The position numbers and the translations under genes are program-made. The notes beneath the pieces are model-generated. The model was not told the DNA's origin. It saw only the letters and a program-made list of their open reading frames with translations, and did not search any database. A stretch of DNA of 64,000 bases from Sphingobium lactosutens (GTDB taxonomy: Bacteria; Pseudomonadota; Alphaproteobacteria; Sphingomonadales; Sphingomonadaceae): positions 1 through 64,000 of the forward strand of contig NZ_QJQX01000013.1 of assembly GCF_013393185.1 (NCBI RefSeq), written 5' to 3'. Shown piece by piece: positions 19,621-29,519 of the stretch. Each line of letters opens with the position of its first letter. Position 1 is the first letter of the stretch.

Positions 19621-20784
19621 TCAGGCCTTGCGGCGGTAACGATGCGGAACGAACGGCATCGGCGCAACGGTGGCGGCGATCCGACGCCCACGCACCTCGA
19701 TTTCGAGCGCGGTTCCTTCCGCGCTGTGCGGCAGGCTGACCCAGCCCATGGCGATCGGCGCGCCCACGGACGGCGCGAAACCGCCCGACGTGACTTCGCC
19801 CACCTGCGCGCCGCCGGCATAGATTTGCGCGCCTTCGCGGGCGGGCAGGCGGCCTTCGATCTTGAGGCCGACACGCTTGGAGCCGGGACCATCGGCCAGT
19901 TCCTTCATCACGCGGGCATGGCCGATGAAGCCGCCTTCCTCGCGGCGGCGCTTCTGGATGGCGAAGCCCAGGTCCGCGCCGATGGTGCTGACGGCGGGCG
20001 TCAGGTCATGGCCGTAGAGCGGCAGGCCCGCCTCCAGACGCAGCGAATCGCGCGCGCCAAGGCCGATCGGCTTCACCTGCGGCAGGTCGCACAGCGCGTC
20101 CGCCAGCAGGGTGACGTCCGCGGCCGGCACGCTGATCTCGAACCCGTCCTCGCCGGTATAGCCCGAACGACTGATCCACAGCGGAACGCCGCGCCAGTTG
20201 AACGCACCCGACTGCATGAAGACAAGGTCGGCGGTTTCGGGGATGAGCGCGGCCAGCGCCTCGCCCGCTTCCGGGCCTTGCAAGGCGAGCAACGCCTGCT
20301 CGTCCATGTGATTCATCACGACTTCGTCGGGCAGATGCTCGATCATCCAGCCCATATCGTCATATTTGGTCGCGCCGTTGACGACCATGTAGATGGCCGC
20401 GCCGTCGAACGCCCCGTCACCGGGCCGCGAAACCATCAGGTCGTCGAGGATGCCGCCTTCTTCATCGAGCAGCATCGAATAACGCTGGCGGAACGGCTTC
20501 AGCCCCTTGATATCACTGGGAAGAAGATGTTCGAGCGCTTCGTCCACGGCCTTGCCGTCGCTCTCGTCGGAAAAGGCGATCTGGCCCATATGGCTGACAT
20601 CGAACAGGCCGGCATGTTCGCGGGTCCATGTATGTTCGGCCATGATGCCTTCATACTGGATCGGCATATGATAGCCGGCGAAGCCGACCATGCGCGCGCC
20701 ACGGGCGCGGTGCCAGGCATCCAGCGGCAGTTCCTGCAACGGCAGTTCTTCTTCGAGATGGGTGACGTCGTCGATGCCGGACAT
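19621..20784 (-). CDS. gcvT: glycine cleavage system T protein (aminomethyltransferase)
   Basis: A 387-aa aminomethyltransferase that releases ammonia from the H-protein-bound intermediate and gives 5,10-methylene-tetrahydrofolate. Motifs include RMVGFAGYHMPIQYEGIMAEH, HAGLFDVSHMGQI and RSGYTGEDGFEI, all typical of GcvT. It is the first gene of the glycine cleavage unit and lies 76 bases after a tandem glycine riboswitch. It uses an ATG start with a GGAAAGG sequence just upstream. Confidence 0.95.
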   Translation of the reverse strand: MSGIDDVTHLEEELPLQELPLDAWHRARGARMVGFAGYHMPIQYEGIMAEHTWTREHAGLFDVSHMGQIAFSDESDGKAVDEALEHLLPSDIKGLKPFRQRYSMLLDEEGGILDDLMVSRPGDGAFDGAAIYMVVNGATKYDDMGWMIEHLPDEVVMNHMDEQALLALQGPEAGEALAALIPETADLVFMQSGAFNWRGVPLWISRSGYTGEDGFEISVPAADVTLLADALCDLPQVKPIGLGARDSLRLEAGLPLYGHDLTPAVSTIGADLGFAIQKRRREEGGFIGHARVMKELADGPGSKRVGLKIEGRLPAREGAQIYAGGAQVGEVTSGGFAPSVGAPIAMGWVSLPHSAEGTALEIEVRGRRIAATVAPMPFVPHRYRRKA

Positions 20785-20825
20785 GATGCGGCCTTTCCGT
20801 GCAGGAGGTTGGTAGCGACAGCATA

Positions 20826-20849
20826 AACAGGCCCGGAGTCGGACCTGTT
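20826..20849 (-). promoter_or_regulatory. candidate riboswitch expression platform hairpin
   Basis: On the minus strand AACAGGTCC pairs with GGGCCTGTT (one G-U pair) across a short loop, followed by only three U. It lies between the second glycine aptamer and the gcvT start. It could be a weak terminator or a structure switching with the aptamer. The short U run makes plain termination uncertain. Confidence 0.4.
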
Positions 20850-20860
20850 ACAACTGCCAC

Positions 20861-21060
20861 CCCCTCTGTCACGGAACCTGAGAGCTTTGACCAGCGACCG
20901 TGCGGCCACATGGCTTACCCCTTCGGTGGGACGGAAAAAACGTCCGCTTTCCAGAGTGCCTTGCGCGCGATGCGGTCCTTTGGCCTGAGAGATTCCGGGG
21001 CGGTTGCTCCTTCGGCGACGGGGTGGCCTCAAAGGCTTCCCATGCTCTCCCGCATCGTGC
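20861..21060 (-). promoter_or_regulatory. tandem glycine riboswitch upstream of gcvT
   Basis: Two glycine aptamers in series are visible on the minus strand. Aptamer 1 (about 21058-20964) has GCGGGAGAG, the core CGCCGAAGGAGCAA (21017-21004) and CTCTCAGGCCAAAGGACCGC (20991-20972). Aptamer 2 (about 20957-20863) has ACTCTGGAAAGCG, CACCGAAGGGGTAAG (20928-20914) and GGTCAAAGCTCTCAGG (20892-20877), ending in CAGAGGG. The core CGAAGG and CTCTCAGG elements are diagnostic of this class. It should switch on the gcvTHP genes when glycine is high. Confidence 0.93.
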
Positions 21061-21149
21061 CCGGCGGACGAATCCGCCGGAGACACTTTGCGCATTGCGT
21101 CAAAGGACAGGGCGCGTCAATCGCTCTTATGCCACCGGGCGGCCCGGCA

Positions 21150-21452
21150 TCATGCTCGATCGGATTGCTCTTCTTTCGCAAGGCGCTGCGCCATGGCGCG
21201 GGCAGCGGCGCGGCAACTGTCCAGTTCGCTGTCCGCTTTCACGTCGCCCAGCGTGAAGGCGGCGAAACTCGCCTCCCCCTCGAACAGCGCCAGGAAGCGC
21301 TCGATCCCGTTGAAATTGGAGTCCGCGATCATGCGGTGGATCAGGTCGATCCGGTCCGACCAGAGGCGGTCGCCATGCGAGCGGAGCAGACGGGAAAGAT
21401 CGTCGAGCTGGGCGGCAAAGGCCGCGATCTGGGGATGAAGTGCCATGGACAA
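21150..21452 (-). CDS. small conserved hypothetical protein, 100 aa
   Basis: A soluble, helical, acidic-to-neutral protein with no signal peptide. The central segment DRLWSDRIDLIHRMIADSNFNGIERFLALFEG looks like a conserved domain of unknown function I have seen annotated only as hypothetical. An alternative start two codons in (MALHPQ) is possible. It lies 95 bases after the dGTPase-like gene on the same strand and ends 90 bases before the glycine riboswitch, so it closes the SPOR-dgt unit. Confidence 0.6.
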   Translation of the reverse strand: MSMALHPQIAAFAAQLDDLSRLLRSHGDRLWSDRIDLIHRMIADSNFNGIERFLALFEGEASFAAFTLGDVKADSELDSCRAAARAMAQRLAKEEQSDRA

Positions 21453-21547
21453 TGGCTATGCCGAGTGTTGCACGGCGGCAAGCACGGGTCGGGGAACGGA
21501 TCGTTTCTGATGGCGAAGTCCATTCGAAACGAACGGAGGTGGTGTGC

Positions 21548-22708
21548 TTACGCCTCCTCCGTCACCCGCCCGTAAATCTCCGCATGGCGCTTCTCCGCAT
21601 AGCGGTCGGTCATGCCGGCGATGAAATCCGCAATGTGGCGGCTGCGGGTCGGTTCCTCCAGCGCGCAATCGTCACGCCATTCCTCCGGCATCAGCGCGGG
21701 ATCGGCCTGATAGGCGCGGAACAGGTCGGTGACGATCACCCTCGCCCGGTCGGCGGCGGCCAGCTGGTCGGGATGGTGGTAGAGGGTTGCATACATGAAG
21801 CGCTTGAGGTCGCGCTCCTGCTGTTCCAGTTCCGGCGAGAAGGCGACCAGCGTCCGGCCAAGCGCGCGGACATCCGCGACCGTCTCGACGCCAGATTCCG
21901 CGATGTTGCGCCGGGTCGCGTCGATCAGGTCGTTGGCCATGACGCCGATCTGCTCGCGCACCAGTTCGCGCAGCAGCCGATCGGCCGGCACGTCGGGATA
22001 GCGGGCGCGCACCCGGTCCCAGCAGCCCTGCACCAGCGGCACCTCCAGCAATTGATCGAGCGTCAGCAGCCCCGCGCGCAGGCCATCATCGATGTCGTGA
22101 TTGTCATAGGCGATATCGTCGGAAATCGCCGCCAGCTGCGCCTCCAGCGAGGCATGGCTGGTCAGGTCGAACGGGTAGAGCGCATCCAGCTCGCGCATTG
22201 CCCAGCCGGGATTGGCGATCGGGCCATTATGCTTGGCCAGACCCTCCAGCATTTCCCAGCTGAGGTTCAGTCCCCGGAAACGGGGATAAGGGCTTTCGAG
22301 CAGCATCAGCGTGCGCAGCGTATGGGCATTGTGATCGAAGCCGCCATGATCGTCGAGCGCGACCTCCAGCGCATCCTCGCCCGCATGGCCGAAGGGCGGA
22401 TGGCCGATATCATGGGCGAGGCAGAGCGCCTCGGTCAGATCCTCGTTGAGGCCCAGCGTCCGCGCCGTGGTGCGGCCGATCTGCGCAACCTCCAGGCTGT
22501 GGGTCAGGCGGACGCGGAAATGATCGCCGTCGGGCGACACGAACACCTGAGTCTTGTGGCGCAGCCGGCGGAAGGCGATCGAATGGATGATGCGGTCGCG
22601 GTCACGCTGGAACACATCGCGCGGCCCGCGCATCTCTCCGCCCGGCTCGGCATGAAGGCGGCCGCGACTGGCGGCGGGATGGCAGGCATAGGAAGCGAGC
22701 GTCGTCAT
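21548..22708 (-). CDS. deoxyguanosinetriphosphate triphosphohydrolase-like protein
   Basis: A 386-aa HD-domain dNTP triphosphohydrolase. It should split dGTP or other dNTPs into deoxynucleoside and tripolyphosphate, helping to set dNTP pools. Metal ligands are visible as H70 ([10 protein letters not shown]), H99-D100 ([19 protein letters not shown]) and an [18 protein letters not shown] segment with the last aspartate. Length fits the dgt type-2 group. It starts 10 bases after the SPOR/TPR gene and is probably co-transcribed with it. Confidence 0.9.
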   Translation of the reverse strand: MTTLASYACHPAASRGRLHAEPGGEMRGPRDVFQRDRDRIIHSIAFRRLRHKTQVFVSPDGDHFRVRLTHSLEVAQIGRTTARTLGLNEDLTEALCLAHDIGHPPFGHAGEDALEVALDDHGGFDHNAHTLRTLMLLESPYPRFRGLNLSWEMLEGLAKHNGPIANPGWAMRELDALYPFDLTSHASLEAQLAAISDDIAYDNHDIDDGLRAGLLTLDQLLEVPLVQGCWDRVRARYPDVPADRLLRELVREQIGVMANDLIDATRRNIAESGVETVADVRALGRTLVAFSPELEQQERDLKRFMYATLYHHPDQLAAADRARVIVTDLFRAYQADPALMPEEWRDDCALEEPTRSRHIADFIAGMTDRYAEKRHAEIYGRVTEEA

Positions 22709-22718
22709 GCGCCGCCTC

Positions 22719-24635
22719 TTACTCCCCCGCCAGCTTCTCGACCACCTCTCCCGCGTCGCTTTTCCATGCGAATACGTCGGCGCCGTCCTTCTTCAGGTCG
22801 GTTTCCAGCTGTTTCGCGCGGGTGAAGCTGGCGAAGGGGCCGACGAGCAGGCGGTTGGTGCGGCCCCAGCTGGCGCTCCAGCCATCCTGATGGGACAGGA
22901 GCGCATATTTCTTGCGCAACCCCTTCATGGTGAAGCCGAGTGCGCCCTTGCTCTGGCCGACGCCGACCTGGAGCCAGTTGCGCGCGGGGTTGGCGGCTAG
23001 GCGCTTCTTTTCTTCCGCTTCGGCCTTCGCCTTGGCATCGGCTTCCGCCTTGGCCTTGGCAGCGGCATCCTTCTTGGCCTTGTCGGCCTTCGCCTTTTCG
23101 GCGGCAACCTTGGCTGCGGCCTGCCGTTCGGCGCGACGCTGGGCCTGAAGCGCGGCGACCTCGTTCAGGTCGACGGCAGCGACGGTCGGCTGGCGTTCGG
23201 CTTCGGGAACGTCGATCGCGCGGATGATGTCGGCCAGCGTGCGGGTCGCCTCGGGATTAGGCGACGGCGCGATAGGGGTAACGGGCTGGACCGACTGTGG
23301 CGCGGAGTCCGGGGCGGCAGGCTGAGTTGCTGGCGGAGCCGGCGTCGGTGCAGCCGTTTGCGGGGCCGGCGGCACGGCCGGCGTTCCCGCCTGGGCCAGC
23401 GCGATCGCGTTGAGCTGCGACCCGGCGTTGGAAGGCGGCGGGGTCCGATGCGGCGGGCTGTCGATCGATTCGAAACCGGGCGCCGGCGGCCCCTGCACCG
23501 ATGGGGAGGGCGCGGCAGGCTGGTTGGCGGGTGTCGACAGCGCGGTTTGCGGCGTCGCAGCAGCCGGCGTGGAGGGGATCGGTCGCGATGCTGGCGGCTG
23601 CATGGGCTGGGTCGCCTGCGCGACCTGCGGCGGGCGCGTAGTGGGGAGCGGCGGGCGCTGGGCGGATGGCGTCGTGCGGGCGGGCGGCAGGCCCTGCGCG
23701 CGGGCGATGCGCGCGGCCTCGCGCTGCTGGCGGCGCTGCTCGGCGCGGCTCAGTGGCCTGGCCTGGGCCGGCGGAGCGGTCGTCGGCGGCGCCGCGGCGA
23801 CGACGGTGGGAGTCTTCGGCGTGACCATGATACCGGGCGCGGGTGGCGTCGGGATGATCGCGGCGATGGTCGTGCCGGTCGTCTGCGGGAATTGTCCGAA
23901 ATGCACCGCTGCTGCCTTTTGCGGGGCCGTCAGATAGGGCATTTTCTGCATATAGGGCACGATCGCCGTGGCCAGTTGTGCCGGCATGGTCTGGTCGGCG
24001 AGCTTCTTTGCATCCGCCTGCCGGTTGTTCATCGCGTAGATGAAGGCGCGATAGCGCCATGCGGCGCGGTCGCTCTTGTAGAGTAGCGGCTCCAATATCT
24101 TGTCGGCCGCCTGAACCTGGCCCGATATGCCGAGCGACGCGGCATAGCGACGGATCAGTTCCGCATCCTCGGGCGTCCGGGCGAGCGCGGTATGATAGTC
24201 GCGCTGCGCTCCGGCCTGATCGCCAGTCATGTCGCGTGCAAGGCCACGATCGGCTAGGATCGTCGTGTCGGGATAGCCGAGGCGGGAAGCCTGGTCGAAA
24301 AGACGGACCGCTTCGGTCGGGTTCTGCAATTTGAGCATCACCCGCGCGAGACCAGCCTTGATCCGGCCATTGCCGCTTTCGATCGCGTCGGCGCGGGCGA
24401 AGAAACCAGCCGCACCATGGGGATCGTCCAGCGCCAGCGCCGCCTCCCCCGCCCCGATCAGCGCGGAGACATCCTTGGGATTGGTCGCGAGCCGGGACAA
24501 ATTGCTGTTGAGATCGGCGGCGCCCAGCGGCCGGCTCATCTGGGCCTGATCGGTCTGGGCTTGGGTTGGACCAGCGAGAAGCAGGCCTCCGACGGAGACG
24601 GTGGAGGCGAGGATCCAGGAAAGAGATTTTATCAC
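22719..24635 (-). CDS. periplasmic TPR and SPOR-domain protein
   Basis: A 638-aa exported protein. A signal peptide (about 1-26, cut near TQAQ) is followed by TPR repeats (about 35-250), a long Pro/Ala-rich linker (about 265-480), a Lys/Ala-rich coiled segment (about 500-555) and a C-terminal SPOR domain (about 558-635). SPOR domains bind denuded glycan strands at the septum. Its place next to ftsZ supports a role in division or septal wall remodelling. The terminator at 24682-24726 separates it from ftsZ. The low-complexity linker makes orthologue matching uncertain. Confidence 0.8.
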   Translation of the reverse strand: MIKSLSWILASTVSVGGLLLAGPTQAQTDQAQMSRPLGAADLNSNLSRLATNPKDVSALIGAGEAALALDDPHGAAGFFARADAIESGNGRIKAGLARVMLKLQNPTEAVRLFDQASRLGYPDTTILADRGLARDMTGDQAGAQRDYHTALARTPEDAELIRRYAASLGISGQVQAADKILEPLLYKSDRAAWRYRAFIYAMNNRQADAKKLADQTMPAQLATAIVPYMQKMPYLTAPQKAAAVHFGQFPQTTGTTIAAIIPTPPAPGIMVTPKTPTVVAAAPPTTAPPAQARPLSRAEQRRQQREAARIARAQGLPPARTTPSAQRPPLPTTRPPQVAQATQPMQPPASRPIPSTPAAATPQTALSTPANQPAAPSPSVQGPPAPGFESIDSPPHRTPPPSNAGSQLNAIALAQAGTPAVPPAPQTAAPTPAPPATQPAAPDSAPQSVQPVTPIAPSPNPEATRTLADIIRAIDVPEAERQPTVAAVDLNEVAALQAQRRAERQAAAKVAAEKAKADKAKKDAAAKAKAEADAKAKAEAEEKKRLAANPARNWLQVGVGQSKGALGFTMKGLRKKYALLSHQDGWSASWGRTNRLLVGPFASFTRAKQLETDLKKDGADVFAWKSDAGEVVEKLAGE

Positions 24636-24681
24636 ATGACCGCCTTAACCGATCCGGCGTGAATGGCAAATTGACGCAATA

Positions 24682-24726
24682 AAAAAGCGCGCCGGACCGC
24701 TCCGGGCGGTCGGTGGCGCGCTTTTA
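24682..24726. terminator. strong bidirectional-looking terminator after ftsZ
   Basis: AAAAAGCGCGCC (24682-24693) pairs with GGCGCGCTTTTA (24715-24726), with an inner GGACCG/CGGTC stem. On the minus strand it ends in a run of T, so it terminates the dcw cluster after ftsZ. The A run on the other side would also serve plus-strand transcripts. Confidence 0.85.
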
Positions 24727-24761
24727 TGAGCCGGGGCGCGGCCTGACCGCGCCGCGGCTGC

Positions 24762-26216
24762 TTACTGGTTGCTCTGACGGTTGAGGAAGCGCGGAATATC
24801 GACGCCCGGCGTGCCCTCGTCCGAAGCCTGCCCCTTGTCGCTGCCACGGGTCAGGCCCGCCATGCGTTCGAACAGCGTGCCGCCGGTGGCGACGCGCGGC
24901 GCGGGCTGGGCCGGAGCGGCCGGCGCGGGAGCCGTTGCCTCGGCGCTGTCGGCGCCCAGCACCAGCTCGTCCTGATCCGGACCTTCGTCCGAGAAGACGG
25001 CGGCCGGCTTGGCCGGAGCAAAGCTGGCGGGCGCAGGTTTCTCGACCGGTGCGGGCGCAGGCGCGGCGGGCACGTCCAGTTCCAGCGTTTCCGGTTCGGG
25101 CGCTGGGGCCGGAGCCGGTGCAGGCGTCGGCTGCGGCGGTACCGGCGCGGCGGCCACCGGGCGCGGCGCGGCGGACGTCTGCGGCACGGCAACGGCCGGG
25201 CGGCTGGCGAAGCTGAAAGGCTGCGTCAGCGGAGCGGCATGATTGCCGATTTCGCTGTCGATGCCGGTGGCGACCACCGACACGCGGATCTTGCCGTTGA
25301 GGCCGTCGTTGAAGGCCGAACCCCAGATGATGTTCGCGTCCGGATCGACCAGTTCGCGAATATGGTTGGCGGCTTCGTCGACTTCCATCAGGCGCATGTC
25401 GTCGCCACCGACGATCGAGACGATAACGCCCTTCGCGCCGCGCATCGACACGCCATCGAGCAGCGGGTTGGCGATCGCCTTTTCGGCGGCCTGAAGCGCA
25501 CGGCCGTCGCCTTCGGCTTCGCCGGTGCCCATCATCGCCTTGCCCATTTCGCCCATAACCGAGCGAACGTCGGCAAAGTCGAGGTTGATGAGGCCCGGCA
25601 TGATCATGAGGTCGGTGATCGACCGCACGCCCTGCTGCAGCACCTCGTCCGCCATCTGGAACGCTTCCTTGAAGGTCGTGTTCGGGTTAGCGATCAGGAA
25701 CAGATTCTGGTTCGGGATGACGATCAGCGTATCGACATGCTTCTGAAGCTCCTCGATGCCGCTTTCGGCCGACTTCATGCGGCGATTGCCCTCGAAGGTG
25801 AAGGGCTTGGTCACGACGCCGACGGTCAGGATGCCGCGATCACGCGCGGCCTTGGCAATGACGGGGGCCGCGCCGGTGCCGGTGCCGCCGCCCATGCCGG
25901 CGGTGATGAAGCACATATGCGCGCCGTCGAGCGCCTGTTCGACCGATGCGATGGTTTCTTCAGCAGCCGCCTTGCCGATTTCGGGGCGCGATCCGGCGCC
26001 CAGGCCTTCGGTAATCTGCGGGCCAAGCTGGATACGGCGTTCGGCCGGCGAGCTATTCAGCGCCTGCGCGTCCGTATTGGCCACGATGAAGTCCACGCCC
26101 TCGACCGAGGCGGCGATCATGTTCGCGATGGCATTGCCGCCCGCGCCGCCGACGCCGATTACCGCAATGCGCGGCTTCAGTTCGTCCACATGAGGCGGGC
26201 TGATCTCAATGCTCAT
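24762..26216 (-). CDS. ftsZ: cell division protein FtsZ
   Basis: A 484-aa tubulin-like GTPase that forms the division ring. The start at 26216 was chosen because GGGAG lies 8 bases upstream and [30 protein letters not shown] fits the family N-terminus; an upstream in-frame ATG at 26264 is unlikely. The GTP signature [10 protein letters not shown] is present. A long Pro/Ala-rich linker (about 320-465), typical of alphaproteobacteria, leads to a C-terminal binding peptide [13 protein letters not shown] that contacts FtsA and other tethers. It is the last gene of the dcw cluster and follows ftsA by 108 bases, room for an own promoter. Confidence 0.97.
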   Translation of the reverse strand: MSIEISPPHVDELKPRIAVIGVGGAGGNAIANMIAASVEGVDFIVANTDAQALNSSPAERRIQLGPQITEGLGAGSRPEIGKAAAEETIASVEQALDGAHMCFITAGMGGGTGTGAAPVIAKAARDRGILTVGVVTKPFTFEGNRRMKSAESGIEELQKHVDTLIVIPNQNLFLIANPNTTFKEAFQMADEVLQQGVRSITDLMIMPGLINLDFADVRSVMGEMGKAMMGTGEAEGDGRALQAAEKAIANPLLDGVSMRGAKGVIVSIVGGDDMRLMEVDEAANHIRELVDPDANIIWGSAFNDGLNGKIRVSVVATGIDSEIGNHAAPLTQPFSFASRPAVAVPQTSAAPRPVAAAPVPPQPTPAPAPAPAPEPETLELDVPAAPAPAPVEKPAPASFAPAKPAAVFSDEGPDQDELVLGADSAEATAPAPAAPAQPAPRVATGGTLFERMAGLTRGSDKGQASDEGTPGVDIPRFLNRQSNQ

Positions 26217-26324
26217 AAATATTGCTCCCTCAGCTTCCTCGTCAGGAAGCGACACCGTCATCATTTGTTAACACCAGAAAATAGAGGATTTCACCAGCTA
26301 TTTTCGTCTTCGCAGTAATTCATC

Positions 26325-27608
26325 TCAATAGTTGGTCCGCATGGCGCGCATCATGCGCTGCCACCATAGGGGCGCGCCGAGACGATGCACGGTCTGCGGC
26401 GCAGGCGCCATCGTGCGGAGATCAACCGGGTTGGAAGCGCCATAAAGCGCCAGTCCCGCCAATGTCGCGAAAGCCGGCCCACTATGCGCTTCGGGCATGG
26501 CGGACAAGCCCCTTGGCCGCCCGATCCGCACGGCTCGCCCCAAAGCGCCCTGCGCATAGTCGGCAATGCCCTTCATTTCCGCGCCGCCGCCAGTCAGCAC
26601 GACCTGACGACCGGTGGAATTGAAGCCCATGCCGGCCAGCGCGGCGTTCACTTCGGTCATGATCTGGTTCAGCCGTTCGCAGATGACCCCGACCAATGCG
26701 GCGCGGGTGATCTTGCCCCCTTCCGCATTGGGACCGGCGGCCTGACCCGGCACCGCCACTTCGCCATGGGGTGGCGCAATTTCGATCATCTCGCGGAAAT
26801 CGCGGGGATTCTGCATCGCAGAACCGTAGAAGCACTTGATCCGTTCCGCCTGACTGCGGCGGATGCCGAAGGCGGAAGCGATATCGTCGGTAATGTCCGA
26901 TGCGCCGAACGGGATGGAATGGAGGCCGACCAGCATGCCGCCTGCATAGAGCGAGACGTTAGTGACACCCGCGCCTATTTCCACCAGCGCAACGCCAAGG
27001 TCGCGTTCCTCCTCCGACAGACAGGCAAGGCCGGTCGCGATCGGCGCGGCGACGATCGAATTGACGTTGAGATAGGCGCCGCGCACGCACAGGTCGAGAT
27101 TGGCGAGCGGCGCGCCATCCGCCAGCACGACGTGGATGTCGACGCCGAGCAGGTCGGCATGCATGCCGAGCGGCTTCTTCACCGGCACCTTGCCGTTGAT
27201 GGTGAAGCAGGTCGGCTGGGCATGAAGGACGATGCGGCCGTCCGGGTCGATACCCTGCTGGCCGGTGGTCAGCAGATCGTCGATATCGGGCTGCTCGACG
27301 CGATAGCCGCCCATGTCGCGCTCGACCGTGACGACGTCGCTGACGAGACTGCCGCCCGAGAAGCTGACCCAGACATCCTCGATATTGGTGCCGGCGACGC
27401 GCTCGGCCTGCTCCACCGTCTCGCGTACGGCGAGTTCGGTCCGCTCCATGTCGGCGATGAAGCCGCGGCGCACGCCCCGGCTCTCGCGCTGGCCGGTTCC
27501 CAGGATCGCGAGTTCGCCGGTGTCGGTGCGACCTGCGATCAGCGCCGACACTTTCCAGGAGCCAATGTCGATCGCGGTAATGAGCTTTTCGACCTTGGGC
27601 TGTGCCAT
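26325..27608 (-). CDS. ftsA: cell division protein FtsA
   Basis: A 427-aa actin-fold ATPase that tethers FtsZ to the membrane. The phosphate 1 motif is ITAIDIGSWKVSALI near the N-terminus, and phosphate 2 and adenosine motifs are seen in GVALVEIGAGVTNVSLY and VVLTGGGAEMKGI. The C-terminus LWWQRMMRAMRTNY is amphipathic and fits the membrane-targeting helix. It lies 5 bases after ftsQ in the usual ftsQ-ftsA-ftsZ order. Confidence 0.96.
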   Translation of the reverse strand: MAQPKVEKLITAIDIGSWKVSALIAGRTDTGELAILGTGQRESRGVRRGFIADMERTELAVRETVEQAERVAGTNIEDVWVSFSGGSLVSDVVTVERDMGGYRVEQPDIDDLLTTGQQGIDPDGRIVLHAQPTCFTINGKVPVKKPLGMHADLLGVDIHVVLADGAPLANLDLCVRGAYLNVNSIVAAPIATGLACLSEEERDLGVALVEIGAGVTNVSLYAGGMLVGLHSIPFGASDITDDIASAFGIRRSQAERIKCFYGSAMQNPRDFREMIEIAPPHGEVAVPGQAAGPNAEGGKITRAALVGVICERLNQIMTEVNAALAGMGFNSTGRQVVLTGGGAEMKGIADYAQGALGRAVRIGRPRGLSAMPEAHSGPAFATLAGLALYGASNPVDLRTMAPAPQTVHRLGAPLWWQRMMRAMRTNY

Positions 27609-27613
27609 GGACC

Positions 27614-28576
27614 TTAGCCTTCCTCGCCGTCGGCCGGCATATTGGCGGCCGGCGCCTTAGCCGTTTCCGCCGCCGCGGCATCGGTGGGCTTTTCCTCGAC
27701 CCGGCCCTGCGGCAGGCGCAGGACGAAACGGTCGGGATCGCGCATATCGAACTTGACGATCCCCCGGCCCAGCAGGCGGTTGACCCCATCCATCCGCGCG
27801 AAATTCACGAGGGCGGAGGCCGAATCCTTGTCGCCCTCCGGCAGGGAGAGCGTCTCGCCCGACTGAAAGCGCAAGTCCCAGCGACGGTTCCCGACCCAGG
27901 TCGCGCCGGCCAGCATAGGCTTAAGCGCGGGCGCATTCTCCATCAGCTTGTTGAGGCCGGCGGTCTGGAGATTGGCGTTGGGACCGACAACGAGCGGCAG
28001 GTCGGGCATGGCCCCGGCCGACACCGACTGGAGCACCACGCCCTGCACGTCGATCAGGTGCAGCTGCCCTTCATGCTGCCACACCGCCACCGGGTCACGC
28101 TCGACAATGTCGACGACCAGCGTGTCGGGCAGGCGGCGGGAAATACGCGCATCCTTGACCCAGCCGAGCTTCAGCATCTCGTCCCGCACCCTGGGCAGGT
28201 CGAGCGAGAGCATGGAACGGTCCACCTGGCCCAGCGCGATATTGTAGACGGGCAGTTCGTCCATCCGCTCGACGCCGCGCACCTCGACCTTCTCGACCTC
28301 GAAACCGGCGCGGGCAGCGATATCCGCCGCCTGCTGCCGCGCCATCCCGGGCAGGCCCATGAAGATGGCGATGGCGATGACGAGGCCGCCGACGATCGCA
28401 ACGATCGTCCAGCTGGCCATGCGCTGGAGCGTGGCTTCGCTGACGGGGAGATATTCGATGAGCTGATCGACCCAGCTACGGCGCTTGAGCGCGCGGCCAC
28501 GGCCGCCTTTCGTCGCCCTGCCCTTCGCGCTGCTCAGCCGCGCGGTGCCGCCGCGCCTGATCCGTGCCTCAGCCAT
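27614..28576 (-). CDS. ftsQ: cell division protein FtsQ
   Basis: A 320-aa bitopic division protein. A basic cytoplasmic N-terminus (about 1-50) is followed by a single membrane helix (about 52-75, WTIVAIVGGLVIAIAIFMGL), then a POTRA domain (IAARAGFEVEKVEVRGVERM) and the FtsQ beta domain (RVRDEMLKLGWVKDARISRRLPDTLVVDIVERDPVAVWQ). It recruits FtsB/FtsL to the septum. The start lies inside the last codons of ddl (8-base overlap), showing coupling. The C-terminal tail is Ala/Pro-rich. Confidence 0.93.
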   Translation of the reverse strand: MAEARIRRGGTARLSSAKGRATKGGRGRALKRRSWVDQLIEYLPVSEATLQRMASWTIVAIVGGLVIAIAIFMGLPGMARQQAADIAARAGFEVEKVEVRGVERMDELPVYNIALGQVDRSMLSLDLPRVRDEMLKLGWVKDARISRRLPDTLVVDIVERDPVAVWQHEGQLHLIDVQGVVLQSVSAGAMPDLPLVVGPNANLQTAGLNKLMENAPALKPMLAGATWVGNRRWDLRFQSGETLSLPEGDKDSASALVNFARMDGVNRLLGRGIVKFDMRDPDRFVLRLPQGRVEEKPTDAAAAETAKAPAANMPADGEEG

Positions 28577-29519
28577 CCTTGTGCCCCCCGGCGCGGTTCA
28601 GCGCCTCCTCGACAATAGTCTCCACCAGCGTCGCATAGTCAATGCCGAGTTTCGCCGCCTGTTCGGGGACCAGGCTGAGCGGCGTCATACCCGGCTGGGT
28701 ATTGACCTCCAGCAGAAACAGCCCTTCCACGCCCAGATTGTCGTCCCAGCGGAAATCGGCGCGCGACGCGCCATTGCATCCCAGCAACTGATGGGCGCGC
28801 AGCGCGATCGCCTTGCACGCTTCGCTGATTTCGGCCGGAATGTCGGCGGGGCAGACATGTTCGGTCATGCCGTCGGTATATTTGGCGTCGAAATCGTAGA
28901 AACCGCTCTTGGGCCGCAGTTCGGTGACGAGCAAAGCCTCGTCGCCCAGCACAGCGGTCGTCAGTTCGCGGCCGCGAATATAGGGTTCGGCGAGCAGTTC
29001 GGGGAAATCCTGCCAGGGACCGACGCTGTCGCGGGCGATGGGATTGCCATAATTGCCCTCTGCCGTGACGATGGCGACGCCGACAGAGCTGCCCTCATTG
29101 ACGGGTTTCAGCACATAGGGGCGCGGCAACGGGTCGGCGGTGAAGAGGCTTTCGCTCGCCACGATATGGCCGCCGGGCATGGGGATGCCGTGCGGCACCA
29201 GCGCCTGCTTGGTCAGTTGCTTGTCGATCGCGATGACCGAGGTGGCGAGGCCGCTATGGGTGTAGGTGAGACCCATCAGGTCCATCATGCCCTGCACCGT
29301 GCCGTCTTCGCCGGGGACGCCGTGGAGCGCGTTGAAGATAACGTCCGCCTTCGTTTCGGCAAGGCGCGCGGCGACATCGCGATCCATGTCGATCCGCGTG
29401 ACCCGATGCCCGCGCGATTCCAGCGCCTTGGCGACGCCTTCCCCGCTCGACAGCGACACCGGCCGCTCCGCCGACCAGCCGCCCATCAGGACGGCGACAT
29501 GAAGCGGTTTAAGAGTCAA
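28569..29519 (-). CDS. ddl: D-alanine--D-alanine ligase
   Basis: A 316-aa ATP-grasp enzyme making the D-Ala-D-Ala dipeptide for peptidoglycan. Motifs: HVAVLMGGWSAERPVSLSSG at the N-terminus, HGVPGEDGTVQGMMDLMGLTYTHSG, KPVNEGSSVGVAIV, and EVNTQPGMTPLSLVPEQAAKLGI at the C-terminal metal site. The start is TTG, overlapping the stop of the upstream DUF4262 gene as TTGA. The 3' end overlaps ftsQ. Confidence 0.95.
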   Translation of the reverse strand: MTLKPLHVAVLMGGWSAERPVSLSSGEGVAKALESRGHRVTRIDMDRDVAARLAETKADVIFNALHGVPGEDGTVQGMMDLMGLTYTHSGLATSVIAIDKQLTKQALVPHGIPMPGGHIVASESLFTADPLPRPYVLKPVNEGSSVGVAIVTAEGNYGNPIARDSVGPWQDFPELLAEPYIRGRELTTAVLGDEALLVTELRPKSGFYDFDAKYTDGMTEHVCPADIPAEISEACKAIALRAHQLLGCNGASRADFRWDDNLGVEGLFLLEVNTQPGMTPLSLVPEQAAKLGIDYATLVETIVEEALNRAGGHKDG

